From Cranoglanis bouderius (lineage: Eukaryota > Chordata > Actinopteri > Siluriformes > Cranoglanididae): a stretch of 64,000 bases of DNA. The position numbers were made by a program, and so were the translations under genes. Below, one piece after another: positions 35,619 through 47,880 of the stretch (position 1 is the stretch's first letter; each line of letters begins with the position of its first letter). The notes under the pieces were generated by a model. It had not been told where the DNA came from, ran no database searches, and saw only the letters and a program-made list of their open reading frames with translations. The stretch is taken from contig CM042543.1 in NCBI GenBank assembly GCA_023630585.1, positions 22,166,260-22,230,259 on the forward strand, given 5' to 3'.

Positions 35619-36348
35619 CAAAAGAAACAGAGAAGAAGAATTAGTAAGTGGAAGGGAAAGAATAAAAATACGAGGGTCTGTTGATGATATTCCTACATCA
35701 ACCATAATGCATGATCTCATTTTCTAATCCTTCAGCTTCTCCCAGCAACAGGTTTTGGTCTCCTATTCTGGCTCCCATCCACATTCTCTGGCTAAATAAA
35801 TTCCCCCTTCTTGAGTAGAGAATAATTGGCCTCTCTGCAGCGCATTGATCTTTTGCATGCAGTCTGCAGGGCATGTGACAATCTGAGTGCATGACTGCGC
35901 TCTGGAGGGCAAACACCAGCAATCACTGCAGACAGGGCACAGAAAAGGACACTTCTCCTCAAGTTCTCTTTTATCAATATACTTTGAATGTATGTCTTTC
36001 TCTGTCTTATCCTTCTCTGTCGTTCACTCATTGTCTTCCTCTGTCCCTGACATTGTCTGCTTCTTATAGTGACTCATTCAGCAGAATATCTTAACCCTAA
36101 ATGTATCAGCATCGCTTGAGAACCTGCTAGAAATAAAAGGCTACGCAGTTATCAGAAATACCTCTGCTGTAGTCAGCATGAAACGCCTAAGCCGGGAGAA
36201 AAAGAAGGAAAACGGCTCAGAAAGCTGCTCTCCTTCCAGCTGCTCATTGTTACTGCTGCAAACATGATACAAAATCAAAACAGCAAATAATAGCCTGGTA
36301 AAGGTTTAATAGAAGGCTGTATTATTGTAACAATAGTAGAATCATAAC

Positions 36349-36350
<2 letters not shown>
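35075..36350. other. Intronic sequence with a (GA)n microsatellite
   Basis: (GA)n at 35566-35613. No gene or element otherwise. Confidence 0.5.

Positions 36351-36416
<66 letters not shown>
36351..36416. repeat. (TG)n microsatellite
   Basis: About 33 TG units, ending 25 bases upstream of the acceptor of the next C10orf90 exon. Confidence 0.97.
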
Positions 36417-36418
<2 letters not shown>

Positions 36419-36441
36419 AAACCTAACTTGCTTCTCATTAG

Positions 36442-36605
36442 TGAAGTCTGGAGTGAGGGTGAGAACCTCTTCCCTGGGCAGAGTGCCATGTTCCCACACT
36501 GAAATGGTTCTTAGACCACAGGAATGTGTTGTCTCTTCCCACCTGCTTAACAACTGTACCTATGGATCCAAAAGCACCGACCAGCTCCAACTCTTGAGCC
36601 TTAAA
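36442..36605 (+). CDS. c10orf90: C10orf90 orthologue exon leading into the ALMS motif
   Basis: A 164-bp exon from acceptor TTCTCATTAG to donor AAA|GTATAC. With the phase-1 G carried from the exon ending 30467 it reads V-KSGVRVRTSSLGRVPCSH and so on to QLQLLSLK. It ends in phase 0. The LSLK end followed by EALQLFRPDF of the next exon reproduces the start of the ALMS motif, where a Leu-Ser-Leu-x-Glu-Ala pattern precedes a Phe/His-Arg-Pro-Asp-Phe block. Length, both phases and this junction agree, which is the main support. The acceptor has only a short pyrimidine tract behind the TG array. Confidence 0.68.
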
Positions 36606-36723
36606 GTATACAGTAATATTTACTTTTACATGCTGTGATTATGGAGTGCAGTGTTATTGTTGCAGTATTATTATTACTGTTGTTGATATTGCTACTTCTA
36701 TTGGTATTTAGATGCATGCTGCC

Positions 36724-37203
36724 TATTTTATGACTTCTACATTATCAAGTCAGTACAAAAAACATTTTAGATTCCCAAACATTAGTTTTCTAGCACAAAA
36801 TTAAACGTTACAGAAAAATGTTTGTATATCATTAAAAAAAGCAGCATATTATGTAAGAGACACTTTTCAGACAAAAAACACAATGAAGGCTGCTGGGTTT
36901 TGCTGCAAAAATAAAAAAATAAGAAGCAAGTGTGAAAGTCAAAGTCTCCAGAAGAACTGTGGCTGGTTTTGCAAGATGCTCAATAAAATTTACCAGCTAA
37001 TTTCCTTATAAAACTGCACATTTGTACCAGAGACTACTATTTTGTCTCTTCTGTCACACCAAATATTGACTTTGTTTCATTTACTACTGTTTACTGCTCT
37101 TTACGGTATTTTTTAATGTAGAAACATTTCATTTCATTATTTTGAAGGCATCTTTGCTCTACAGCATTTCTTTGCATGTGCAAAAGACTTTTGCACAGTA
37201 CCG
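36724..37203 (+). mobile_element. Tc1-derived MITE, copy 2 (5'-truncated)
   Basis: Collinear with 22190-22699 but lacking the left inverted repeat. It ends GACTTTTGCACAGTACCG. Confidence 0.85.
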
Positions 37204-38230
37204 TTTGTATATATTTTATTAAGTAATTCATTATAATGAAATGTAATTAATCTAATTGTAATATCATGATTGCAGCTCATTTGTTTTGTTATGGCTATCT
37301 TGTGATATCTTGACACAAAATAAAAAATTGTGTAGCTAACCACAAATTACTTAAGTACATAAAAATGCAGTTTTTAATTGCAGTGACATATTGTTTTTTT
37401 CTCTCTATAAGCAGACAGGGGATTAAATTTAGGGGGTAAGACTTATGCTCAACACTAACGATGAAACCAAATATGAAAACAGTATTTAGATTGAATAGGT
37501 AATGTGTTCTAAGTAGATACAATTATAGATATGAACAGGAGGGTGCAATTTTTTTAGGAAGCTTGTCAGAAATCTGGTTGAGAGTAGAGGCATGCAGCAT
37601 CTAAATAATTCTAAAAAAAAAGTCTCAAAGAAAGAGTACATTTATTAACGTGAATGTGAGTTGCTGAGAGATGCATTTACAATGTTCATTCTTTCATCCT
37701 TAGTAACTTCCTGGTCAGAGTTGTGATAGTTTAAATTAAGTTACTAGTTTGTTTATATTTTGGGAAATAGAATCAACTAAATTTGTTAGAAAATGTTGCA
37801 GGCAGGTACAAACAATATAACTGCTTTCTAGTTGAGATCAGTTATGACCTCCAGTGATGTAACTGAGGTTGAGGAACTGTCAGAGCCAGAACTCACACAC
37901 CATGCTGACAGTGCTGGCATTTCCACATCTGAGTTGTTTTGTAGTGTTTTCCATTGTTTCTCTGAGCAAAGTGGTATGTCATGTTTAATTCACAAAAAAA
38001 TAAATAAATAACCCTTACAATTTAGACCACTCTTTTATACACCTCTTATTAAATCTGAATACAGATATGGATATTTGGATAGTGGCACCCCTACTCCACG
38101 CTGACTTACTGTTGAAATAATATGATCAGTATTTACCTGTTGTACTTGTGTATGTGAATACCGAAAACTAAAGCAATGCATGTTTAAATGCATTTTTAAT
38201 ATGCATGTATGCATTTGTTTTTCTTTACAG
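37204..38230. other. Intronic sequence
   Basis: Nothing recognised. It ends in a strong acceptor (TTTTTCTTTACAG). Confidence 0.5.
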
Positions 38231-38399
38231 GAGGCTTTACAACTCTTTCGGCCAGATTTTATCCTCCGCTCTCAGAGACGAGTACATCGATTGGAGGAGA
38301 GGGCCAGAGAGAGGCGGGGCTTAAAACCAGCAGATTCCACAGTGTTTTTGCAGACCACCAATAGGAGGCAGAACTGCACCAAGCCACACCCACTTAGTG
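38231..38399 (+). CDS. c10orf90: C10orf90 orthologue exon, ALMS motif part 1
   Basis: A 169-bp exon, phase 0 to phase 1, from TTTCTTTACAG to the donor AGTG|GTATGA. It encodes EALQLFRPDFILRSQRRVHR, then LEERARERRG, and ends in KPHPLS. The RPDFI..SQ.RV..LE.RA.ERR pattern is the first block of the ALMS motif found at the C-termini of ALMS1, C10orf90 and CEP295-type centrosomal proteins. The trailing G completes an Asp codon with the AT at the start of the exon at 45181, giving HPLSDNLFKP. Confidence 0.85.
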
Positions 38400-38999
38400 G
38401 TATGACACTGGCTGCAGGTGAAAGCTTACTGAAGTGGCTGTTAAATGGTGTATACTGTATACTGCACCAGTGTATACTGTATATGCAGCTTTCCTCGTAG
38501 TAGTATGCAGAATCGTATGCACTTTGCGATAACCACACTGCCAGCCAAAACACCCTATATTTCAGCATTTTTGTTATATGGACTAATTTTAAATACATTT
38601 TTAAACTCTAATCAAAGTTTAAGTGAACCAAGAGATGTTTCATGAACTGAGATATTACTTACTTACTTTATTGGCACAATTTTTATTCCAATTTAATCTA
38701 CTTGGAAAAGGCCCAAAATGTATCACTATAATCAGGCACTTGCAGCACTCCACATATTTGTTTTCAAGTTAATACTATCTCTGTGTACAAATCTTTTAAT
38801 AGGCTATAGGCTTAACAGTTTTAGTCTCAGTGTGCACCTGCATTTAATAAAACATTCACTTAGGGTCCCATTAAGATCTGAGGGCGAACAATCATTAACT
38901 TCCATAAAGATTTCATTTAGAAAATATATTTAATTATAATTGCTTATATAGTATATGAATACACTATGCTGTAGTTTCCTTCTTAGGAACATGTAACAC
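38400..38999. other. Intronic sequence
   Basis: Nothing recognised beyond the donor GTATGA. Confidence 0.5.
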
Positions 39000-39540
39000 T
39001 CTTAGCTTTCTAGTTTATGGTTTTTTAAGGAATAAAACATGACAGGTGTGCTGTTATGGAAAAAATAATGGATCGAAGATGCTTTGGTTTGATGTGAATC
39101 TGGGGTATTGCTACCACCTAAAAGTAAACTATTTTCATATAACAGCATGTTCTGAATAGTTTAATAGTTTGCCAAGTATTATATATTTTAATATAAAAAT
39201 AAAAATATTATATATTTTTGTTTTATCAAAGAATGACACATCATACTTTTTTATCAGTTTATAGTTACATTTAAGGTTATGGAACGTCCACAAAATAAGG
39301 GAGTTCCTGTTATCACTTATGTTACTTATGTTTTTTTTTTCTCCCGCTTGAGTTAACTGAGTAACCAGAAAGAACAAACTGAAGACTTTCCAGTGGTGGA
39401 AAATCTACTGACCTTTACAAAGTGCTGACACCTAAGACTCCTTCCATAAATGTTAAATGATCCTGTCCTTACATAAACCTACTTGCAGAAAGTTTCACCA
39501 TTGTATCAACCATTACACTTTTTCTTTGTTAAATAACAAG
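39000..39540 (+). repeat. Dispersed repeat, copy 2
   Basis: Collinear with 20985-21560 in the same orientation (AAGGAATAAAACATGAC, GGGAGTTCCTGTTATCACTT, AATCTACTGACCTTTACA). Confidence 0.5.
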
Positions 39541-39555
39541 TTTAAAATTTGCATG

Positions 39556-39561
39556 TTGTTG

Positions 39562-39603
<42 letters not shown>
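39556..39603. repeat. (ATT)n microsatellite
   Basis: About 16 ATT units, preceded by (GTT)4. Confidence 0.97.
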
Positions 39604-39604
<1 letters not shown>

Positions 39605-40133
39605 GTCAGTGTGAATGAGTTATTATTAAAAACAGCATACTAGAATGAGTGCATATTAATTATAATAATAAACATGTAATTTGCCTTGCACTACTGTTGG
39701 CACTATTGTCAGAGCTACTGCTGAAAAAAAATTAATCAACACCTTCTAACCAATCAGAATTTAGAATTCAACAGCTCTGTGGTACAAACTATAATAAACA
39801 AAAGAAACTCCAGGGGTCTCATTTAAAAGTGTGCATAAAACAAGTACCAAATTTGCCACCCGTACAGACAAGAAAATTTATCACACATGCGTACACACAG
39901 CTGTAAGCAATGGATATTTTGATAAATCCCACACATTCTAAATTGATGTGCTTGTGCACGGCCATTCTCATTTGCATAAAGAAACACCCTCAAAATGGCA
40001 TGTATGGTAAACAACAAACTTCCCTTTATAAAGTACAGTAGCCTGCTTGCAGTGCAGCATGCTTGAGATGTCATGGAACATTTAAGAAGATGAAGTTCAC
40101 CAACATGAAGTAAAGATACTGTTGTATGACATT

Positions 40134-40299
<166 letters not shown>

Positions 40300-40584
40300 A
40301 CACATAGAAAAAGTAAGTATGCCCCTACATTTATCACACCTTCAAATCCATCCAATTAGAATCAGGTGTTCAAGATTGGGTGCCAGTGATTAGAACCTGC
40401 TTAGAGAGTGCAGGTGGAACCTGTCCTATTTATACCCCTCTCATATGTAGTGTCTGGTTATTGAGGTGTGTGATGTCATCATGCCAAGATCTAAAGACTT
40501 CTATAAGGCCTTCAGAAAAAAAAGGTTGTGGATGCCTATGAGTCTGGCAAGGGATTTTGAAGGATCTCCAAATTATTTGAAATA

Positions 40585-42166
40585 CTGTACTGTGCAAAAG
40601 TTTTAGGAAGTTGTGAAAAAATGCTGTAAATTAATAATGATTTTAAAAAAAAAATAGACATGTTAATAGTTTATATTTATCAATTAACAAAATGTGAGTG
40701 AACAGAAGAAAAATCTACATCAAATCAATATTTGGTGTGACCACCCTTTTCCTTCAAAACAGCATCAATTTTTCTAGGTACACTTGCACAAAGTCAGGGA
40801 CTTTGTAGGCATATAGTCAGGTGTATGATTAAACAATTATACCAAACAGGTGCTAATGATCATCAATTCAATATGTAGGTTGAAACACAATCATTAACTT
40901 AAACAGAAACAGCTGTGTAGGAGGAATAAAACTGGGTGAGAAACAGCCAAACTCAGCTAACAGGGTGAGGTTGCTGAAGACAGTTTACTGTCAAAAGTCA
41001 TACACCATGGCAAGATGGCAACAGCAACAAGACAGAAGGTAGTTATGCTGCATCAGCAAGGTCTCTCCCAGACAGAAATTTCAAGTCAGACAGGGGTTTC
41101 CAGATGTGCTGTCCAAGGTCTTTTGAAGAAGCACAAAGAAATGGGCAACACTGATGACCGTAGATGCAGTGGTCGGACAAGGAAGCTTACTGCAGCAGAT
41201 GAAGGACACATCAGGCTTACTTCCCTTCACAATCGGAAGATGTCCAGCAGTGCCATCAGCTCAGACCTGGCAGAAACCAGTTGGACCCTGGTACACCCAT
41301 CTACTGTATGGAGAAGTCTGGACAGAAGTAGCCTTCGTGGAAGACTTGCGGCCAAAAAGCCATACCTCCGACATGGAAACAGCCAAGCGACTCAACTATG
41401 CATGAAAACACAGGAACTGGGGTGCAGAAAAATAGCAGCAGGTGCTCTGGGCTGAGGAGTTAAAATTTGACATATTTGGCTGTAGCAGAAGGCAGTCTGT
41501 TTGCCGAAGGGCTGGAGAGAGGTACACGAATGAGTGTCTGCAGGCAACAGTGAAACATGGTGGAGGTTCAAGTTTGGGGCTGCATTTCTGCAAATGGAGT
41601 TGGGGATTTGGTCAGAATTAATGATCAATGCTGAGAAGTACAGGCAGATATTTCTCCATCATGCAATACCATCAGGGAGGCATCTCATTGGCCTCAAATT
41701 TATTCTGCAGCATGACAATGACCCCAAGCATACAGTGAAAGTCATTAAAAACTATCTTCAGTGTAAAGAAGAACAAGGAGACCTGGAAGTGATAAGTGAA
41801 GTATGGCCCCCACAGAGCCCTGATCTCAACATTATCGAGTCTGTCTGGGATTACATGAAGAGAGAGAAGCAACTGCCTAAATCCACAGAAGAACTGTGGT
41901 TAGTTATCCAAGATGTTTGGGACAACCTAGTACCTGCCGAGTTCCTTCAAAAATGGTGTGCGAATGTACCTCGAAGAATGTTGCTGATTGATGCTGTTTT
42001 GAAGGCAAAGTGTGGTCACACCAAATATTGATTTGATGTAGATTTTTCTTTTGTTCACTCACTTTGCATTTTGTTAATTGATAAATATAAACTATTAACA
42101 TGTCTATTTTTGAAAGCTTACTTTACAGCATTTTTCACACCTGCCTAAAACTTTTGAACAGTACTG
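40585..42166 (+). mobile_element. Tc1-like element B, nested in element A
   Basis: Ends are CTGTACTGTGCAAAAGTTTT on the left and the complement of CAGTACTGTTCAAAAGTTTT on the right, 1582 bp apart. TA lies at the left junction (40583-40584) and CA at the right (42167-42168), a TA copy with one change. The ends match the MITE family at 22156, 36724 and 62695. Confidence 0.87.
41015..42031 (+). pseudogene. Transposase of Tc1-like element B, disrupted
   Basis: The first half (41015-41455) has the helix-turn-helix RQKVVMLHQQGLSQTEISSQ. The frame then breaks. The second half (to 42031) carries FILQHDNDPKHTVKVIKNYL (second aspartate) and NIIESVWDYMKREK (glutamate). The first catalytic site reads LWAEE instead of the usual LW.DE, so the first aspartate is lost as well as the frame. 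Confidence 0.85.
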
Positions 42167-42169
42167 CAC

Positions 42170-43082
42170 ATCATTCCACTGTAAGGAAAATGATCTACAA
42201 ATGGCGCAGATTTCAAATGACTGCCAATTTGTCCAGAACTGGCTGTCCAAGCAAATTCAGCCCAAGAGCAGACCATCTGATGCAAAAAGAAGTCTCCAAG
42301 AACCCAAAAATTTCATCACAGGATCTGCTAGTAAGTCTTGCAACTGCTGCCATCAAAGTGCATGCTTCTACAATCAGAAAGAGATTGCACAAATTTGACC
42401 TGCATGGGAGGTGTGCCAGGAAAAAGCCTTTGCAAGACTACAGTTTGCCAGTGAGCATATAGGCAAAGACCAGGCCTTTTGGAATAATGTGCTCTGGACA
42501 GACAAATCAAAGATAGAGTTGTTTGGCCACAGTAACAGAAGAAATGTTTGGCATAGACCAAACATGCAGAATTCATAGTTGAATCAATGAATGCAAGCTA
42601 TCCAGTCCCTGAGGCAGCAAAGCAAACCCAAACCATTTCCACCACAGCTTTTCAGGAGAAGCACCTCATATCAACTGTGAAGCATGGTGGTGGAAATGCT
42701 ATGATTTGGGGTTGCCCCAGGGACTGGACAGATTGCATTCATTGATTCAACTATGAATTCTGCATCATATCAAAGAGTGCTTGAAGATAATGTGAGGCCA
42801 TCTGTCCAAAAGTTGAAGTTCGACCGAAAGTGGACCTTTCAACAGGATAATGATCCTAAGCACACTAGCAAATCCACCAAGGAATGGCTCAAAAAGAAGA
42901 AATGGAGGGTTAAGGAATGGCCTAGTCAAAGCCTGGATTTGAATCCAATTGAAATGTTTTGGGGAGATTTGAAACGGGCAGTACATGCAAGAAATCCCTC
43001 ACAACATCTTGCAACTGAAAGAATATTGCATGGAAGTGTGGTCAAAAATTCCAGCAAGCCTACAAGAAGTTATTTCTGCTAA
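42170..43082 (+). pseudogene. Transposase of Tc1-like element A, disrupted
   Basis: TVRKMIYKWRRFQMTANLSR is the second helix-turn-helix region. LWTDKSKIELFGHSNRRNVW holds the first aspartate in another frame. FDRKWTFQQDNDPKHTSKST holds the second aspartate, and NPIEMFWGDLKR the glutamate (open from 42753 to 43082). An inverted duplication at 42564-42765 and frameshifts destroy it. Confidence 0.82.
42564..42765. repeat. Perfect 33-bp inverted repeat with 136-bp loop
   Basis: Bases 42564-42596 are the exact reverse complement of 42733-42765. The match continues imperfectly inward for at least another 20 bases (CCAGTCCCTG against CAGGGACTGG). Confidence 0.95.
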
Positions 43083-43340
43083 AGGGGGCAATACTAGCCT
43101 CTGAGGCCAAGGGTGTACTTACTTTTTATTCAGAAGAATATCACATCTATTGATATTTCTGTTGAATAAATGATTGAAAAAGTTAATTTTCCTTGTGGGT
43201 TTGTTCAAGTATATCAACTTTATTAATATGCACTGTTTCAAAGATGATCAAATGTTTGCTTGTCCAAATATGTCCAAAAAAGCCAACAATTTCCATGGGG
43301 TGTACTTATTTTTTCACATGACTGTACATACACACACACA

Positions 43341-43690
43341 CATAAATCAGCCATAACATTAAAACCACTGACAGGTGAAGTGAATAACATTGATTATCTT
43401 GTTACAATAGCACCTGTCAAGGGGTGGGATATATTAGGCAGCAAGTGAACAGTCAGTTCTCAAAGTTGATGTGTTTCTAAGCAGGAAAAATGGCAAGCGT
43501 AAGGATCTGAAAAACTTTGACAAGGGCCAAATTGTGATGGCTACACAACTGGGTCAGAGCATCTCCAAAGCAGCAGGTCTTGTGGGGTGTTCCCGCTATG
43601 CAGTGGTTAGTGCCTAACAAAAGTGGTCCAAGGACAGACAACTGGTGAACTGGACACAGGGTCATTGGTGCCCAAGGCTCATTGAAAATT
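43341..43690 (+). mobile_element. Tc1-like element, 5' fragment
   Basis: Starts with ATCAGCCATAACATTAAAAC. It then encodes a transposase start (QLGQSISKAAGLVGCSRYAV) and breaks off. It is the 5' counterpart of the fragment at 19.1-19.56 kb. Confidence 0.75.
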
Positions 43691-44275
43691 CATCATTGTT
43701 CCTGTCTTTTCTGCTGCTGGTTTTAGAAATGTAATGCATTGTCATTATTCAAGCCATTCAAAGCCATGTCATTATTCAACTTAGTAGTTTCTTTGGGAAA
43801 TACCAGTACCAATTTCCAGTGACAAATTTCTCTTCGAAATGTAACTATAGTTAAAAGCCCTAGAATAGAGATGTGCTAAAACTGTACTGGGCAAATAAAA
43901 TCAGCTGGTGATCCACTCCTCACTCTCAGAGTTTCCAGTGGGTGTTAAAAACACATTCCCTTCCAAAATTGATGGTAAATGTTCCTTTATATTATTTTAC
44001 TTTACATTCCGTCTTTGTCATCTGTCTGCATCTTGTGAGCACTGAAATCAGTAATTACTCTCTCAATATGCTGACATGATAGACAGTATATATGTGATGT
44101 AGAAGCTCTGCATAGTCATTGTACCTGCTATTAGACTTTCCTATTATTAGGGGTTCATGCATGCATATGAAGTGAGCAGAAATATATGCATATCCTCACG
44201 CATAAGCAAAACTTGACAAATCCCATTCAGTGCATAGAAACCTGTGTACGCATGGTTGATAAATGAGGCCCCGGG

Positions 44276-45180
44276 TGTTGAGTGACAGTGTACTATAATG
44301 TATGCATATTATATATAGTCAGTGTGTCCTGTACTTTTTGGGATGCCTGCCATCAGTGTGACACAACACTCTCTGTTGTATAATTTAGTTGTTAGCATGG
44401 GATTTAAGAAACCTGTTTGTTACAAAGGCTTTCACTGATTCACTGGTTGCATTATTGTAGTTATATCCAAGCTTGTTCCAGTGCAGTGCATATGCAGTAT
44501 ATGGTTTTTTATATGCTTTCCACATCAGTAAGTAGCCTACTGCACAAACCTATTGCAATCATCTATTCAGTCACAGTGTTTTTTTTTGTTTGTTTGTTTG
44601 TTTGTTTGTTTGTTTGTTTTCACTTTAAACAGATTAATTCTAAACAATTTCACAGGAAAACATTATGGAAAATATTCTGTTCCAATACAAAGTGATATAT
44701 CAGTAAATCATTTATTTATTAACAAAGAAATACTACTGATGCTGACTGATTTGATCGTTTTTATGTATTACTTGAGGCCTTCACAAATGTCTTCTCTAGC
44801 AGAATGAACCTGCTTTGGGGTTGAAGTGAGATGTTTTGATGCTTTTTATTTTTTTCTTTTCACAGTGACTGAAAAATACCGAATGCATGTTCAGAACCTG
44901 TCACCAAATCAGCTGACTCATTCCCCCTGCCGGTCATCATATGAACCTACAGCCATTTAAAAACCCTAAATCTTTTATAATGATTATCTCCTTGATACAT
45001 GCAGTGTTTTGTGACTATGATTAGAATTAATAATCATATGAAAGAGCCGTTTATAAAATTGACAGTGACAATGACAAATGACAGTGTGGCAAATTGCTTG
45101 CAAATGATGCTATCTTAGAATATTGTGCCAAATATCATTCAAAATGACTCCCTTCTCTGTTTTCTGAATCTGTCCTCTAG
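44276..45180. other. Intronic sequence with a possible alternative exon
   Basis: (TTTG)n at 44586-44620. At 44868 an acceptor-like TTTTCACAG is followed by 31 open codons in the phase left by the exon ending 38399 (VTEKYRMHVQNLSPNQLTHS, then a stop at 44958-44960). It could be an alternative last exon or chance. Confidence 0.3.
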
Positions 45181-45244
45181 ATAATCTTTTTAAACCCAAG
45201 GACAGAGTGATCTCAGGCAAGGAGATGCAGCTCCGATCTAGACG
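45181..45244 (+). CDS. c10orf90: C10orf90 orthologue exon, ALMS motif part 2
   Basis: A 64-bp exon, phase 1 to phase 2, between CTGTCCTCTAG and the donor CG|GTTAGT. With the G from the previous exon it reads DNLFKPKDRVISGKEMQLRS and then R. The block LFKPKDR.ISGKEMQLRS.R is the conserved middle of the ALMS motif. Phase 2 (CG) is completed by the G at 46173 to give Arg, so LRSRRIYNKLPEV is continuous. Confidence 0.85.
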
Positions 45245-45344
45245 GTTAGTCCATACAAACGCAAAGATGAACACACTGTATGGCATCCACATAAGTACCA
45301 TGAAAGTGCCGTGAAAACAGTATTTGTCCCCTTCTTGATTTCTT

Positions 45345-45560
45345 CTATGTTTGCATATTTGTCACACTTAATTTTTCTTTTCAGATTTTCAAACAAAATT
45401 TAACATCCAACAAAAAGACAACCAGAGTAAACACAAACTGCAGTTGTGTTTTTTAATTATCATTTAATTTATTGAAGGAAAAAAAAGCTATCCAACACCT
45501 ACTGTACTGGCCCTATGATATAGGTGATGTTAACCCTTTTTCCTCCAATAAATTTAATGA
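45345..45560 (+). mobile_element. Tc1-like terminal fragment
   Basis: Shares the words TTTCAAACAAA, AGAGTAAACACAA, TTTATTGAAG and AGCTATCCAACACCTA with the sequence at 63890-64000, in the same order. It looks like the end of one Tc1 family, with no frame. Confidence 0.55.
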
Positions 45561-46172
45561 TTGTTTAAAAATGGTGGTTTGTGTTTCATCATGTCCTCCT
45601 TGGATTTGGGTGGCTACCAAAAGATAGCACATGATATTACTATAGTGATTACTGGTGTGAAACTACAGAATGGCTTTGTAGGGTCATTCGATTTTCTCAT
45701 TTGTCCTTGCCTATGGCAAATCCAGCACAGTAGGTACTGCATATATAATTAGTTTATAGTCTAAAAAAGGAAACATTTTTAAAGAACAAAAGCAAACCAT
45801 TCATAAGTACAAATTGATAGAACTTACACTGTTGTATATTGAGTACATCTGATATCTTGCTGTGCCTGAACTCAACATAGCATAGATACAGTTTAAACAC
45901 AGATCCACAAAAAAAAGAAACATTTTGAAAAATTACTCGAAACTTGTTTTATCATTTATATGTCTTGCAATTAACCAATTTCACTTTGACTGTTGTGTTT
46001 GAGAGGAAACTCTTATTTAGCTAATTCAACTGAGAAAATGATGTTTTCTACAGGAAAAGCACATGAGCACATGAAAGTAACATGGAGTGTTAGCACAGGT
46101 TCAGTATTAGGAGGGAAGCAATTATTAAAAAGCTATGATCATGTTCTCTATATTCTCTTTCTCTGTTAGCAG

Positions 46173-46272
46173 GATTTACAACAAACTGCCCGAGGTGACC
46201 AAAAAGAAAGAAGAAGATAGAAGAAGGCTGGTGCTGCAAACCAACAGACTGAGAGCTGAAGTCTTTAAGAAG
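46173..46272 (+). CDS. c10orf90: C10orf90 orthologue exon, ALMS motif part 3
   Basis: A 100-bp exon, phase 2 to phase 0, after CTCTGTTAGCAG. It encodes IYNKLPEVTKKKEEDRRRLV then LQTNRLRAEVFKK, the most conserved C-terminal block of the ALMS motif. A donor AAG|GTAGAG follows. If it is not used, the frame reads six more residues (VEQSFP) and stops at 46291-46293. If it is used, the phase-0 acceptor at 49921 is the next candidate. The basic, coiled-coil-like stretch KKKEEDRRR is typical of the family. Confidence 0.85.
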
Positions 46273-46329
46273 GTAGAGCAGAGTTTCCCATGAACTCCCT
46301 CGAGCATTCTAATGTATTATCAGTAATAA

Positions 46330-46506
46330 CATATTACACAACGTTACAGCTTCAGGGTCAATCTTGAGCTCAGGTTACAGTCTGTGCAGAGTTTCACATT
46401 CTCCCTGTGTCCACATGGGTTTTCTTTTGGGTTTTCTGGTTTCCCTCCAAAAATGTGCCTGAAGATGCCTGGCTATGCTAAAATGCCCCTAAATGTGAAT
46501 GAATGA

Positions 46507-46587
<81 letters not shown>

Positions 46588-46665
46588 GTGCCCTATGATA
46601 GACTGGCATCCCATCCAGGGTGCATTTCCTCCTCACACCCGGTTTCCGAGGAACAACCCTGTAAA
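46330..46665 (+). mobile_element. V-SINE-like copy with internal (TG)n
   Basis: Contains TGTGCAGAGTTTCACATTCT, GGTTTTCTGGTTTCC, then a TG array at 46510-46584, and the 3' module GGCATCCCATCCAGGGTG. The TG array has grown inside the SINE. Confidence 0.65.
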
Positions 46666-46990
46666 TATTTGTATGTACTAAATGCATTATTTTAGTTATA
46701 TTCCTTGCTTGAGATGTGGTTACTTGCTGAAATCAGAGGAAAAGAAATCAGGCATGGTGGTCAAATAATATTTTTTTGTTTTTAGATTTGCATGTGTTAA
46801 TTTAACACACACTTATCCAAAACAACTTGGGAGGAATGTGAAAGAATGTGATCCAAAATTACAGCCGACTCCAGAGGCAGCCTTCATCAGGATGGGCAAA
46901 TATAATTGCATTAAATAAACATTACATACAATGATTCACATTTTCACAACTGGAGGAATTACTTCACTTTCTGCTAACGATCTATCTACA

Positions 46991-47880
46991 GTGGTGCTTG
47001 AAAATGTGTGCACCCTTTAGAATTTTATATATTTCTGCATAAATATGATCTAAAACATCATCAGATTTTCACAAAATAAAAAGTCGTAAAAGTAGATAAA
47101 GAGAACCCAATTAAACAAATGAGACAAAAATATTATACTTGGTCATTTATTTATTGAGGAAAATGATCCAATATTACATATCTGTGAGTGGCAAAAGTAT
47201 GTGAACCTCTAGGATTAGCAGATAATTTTTAAGGTGAAATTAGAGTCAGGTGTTTTCAATCAATGGGATGACAATCAGGTGTGAGTGAGCGCCGTGTTTT
47301 ATTTAAAGAACAGGGTGTATATCTATATATTGTCTATGTGTCTCTCTATATAAGATATTAAGATATTAGGACTTGGCCATAAATGGATTGTTTAACAAGA
47401 TGATGATCTCAAACTCACATTCACACCAAAAACAAAAAAAAAAGCAATTATGTTTTTGAGACGGTTGTCTCAGTGCCTAAATTTCAACCCTATTGAAAAC
47501 CTGTGGGCTAAAAAATCAGGTGAAGTGCAAATGTAAGAATTTTTAAAAGAGATTGAAATTCTGCATGGAGGAATGTGCAAGGTCCCTCTACACATGACTC
47601 CCACCTGGTTAGACATGACCAGAAATGGCTCTGCGGACAGGATTTACTCATTTTAGTTGTGGGGGTGCAGATAAACCAGTGTTTCTCAGAAAACATTTTA
47701 TGTTTGAAAAAAAAAAAAAAATGCAACAACATTGTGTTGGAATGCATTATAGCTATAACTGAAAACCTTACAGCATTACCATGTGTTTAAGCTCAGAATA
47801 CTGTATCACTCATTGCATAATTTTGTGTTGCTCAATTTTATTAATGGTTCCAATAATTCTGGAGTTGGCAGTAATATTTT
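46991..47880 (+). mobile_element. Tc1-like remnants
   Basis: The left part (46991-47330) starts CAGTGGTGCTTGAAAATGTG and is the same family as bases 1-715. The later part (47365-47600) has a degenerate transposase tail (NFNPIENLW in a broken frame) that may come from a different Tc1 family. No intact coding remains. Confidence 0.7.
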
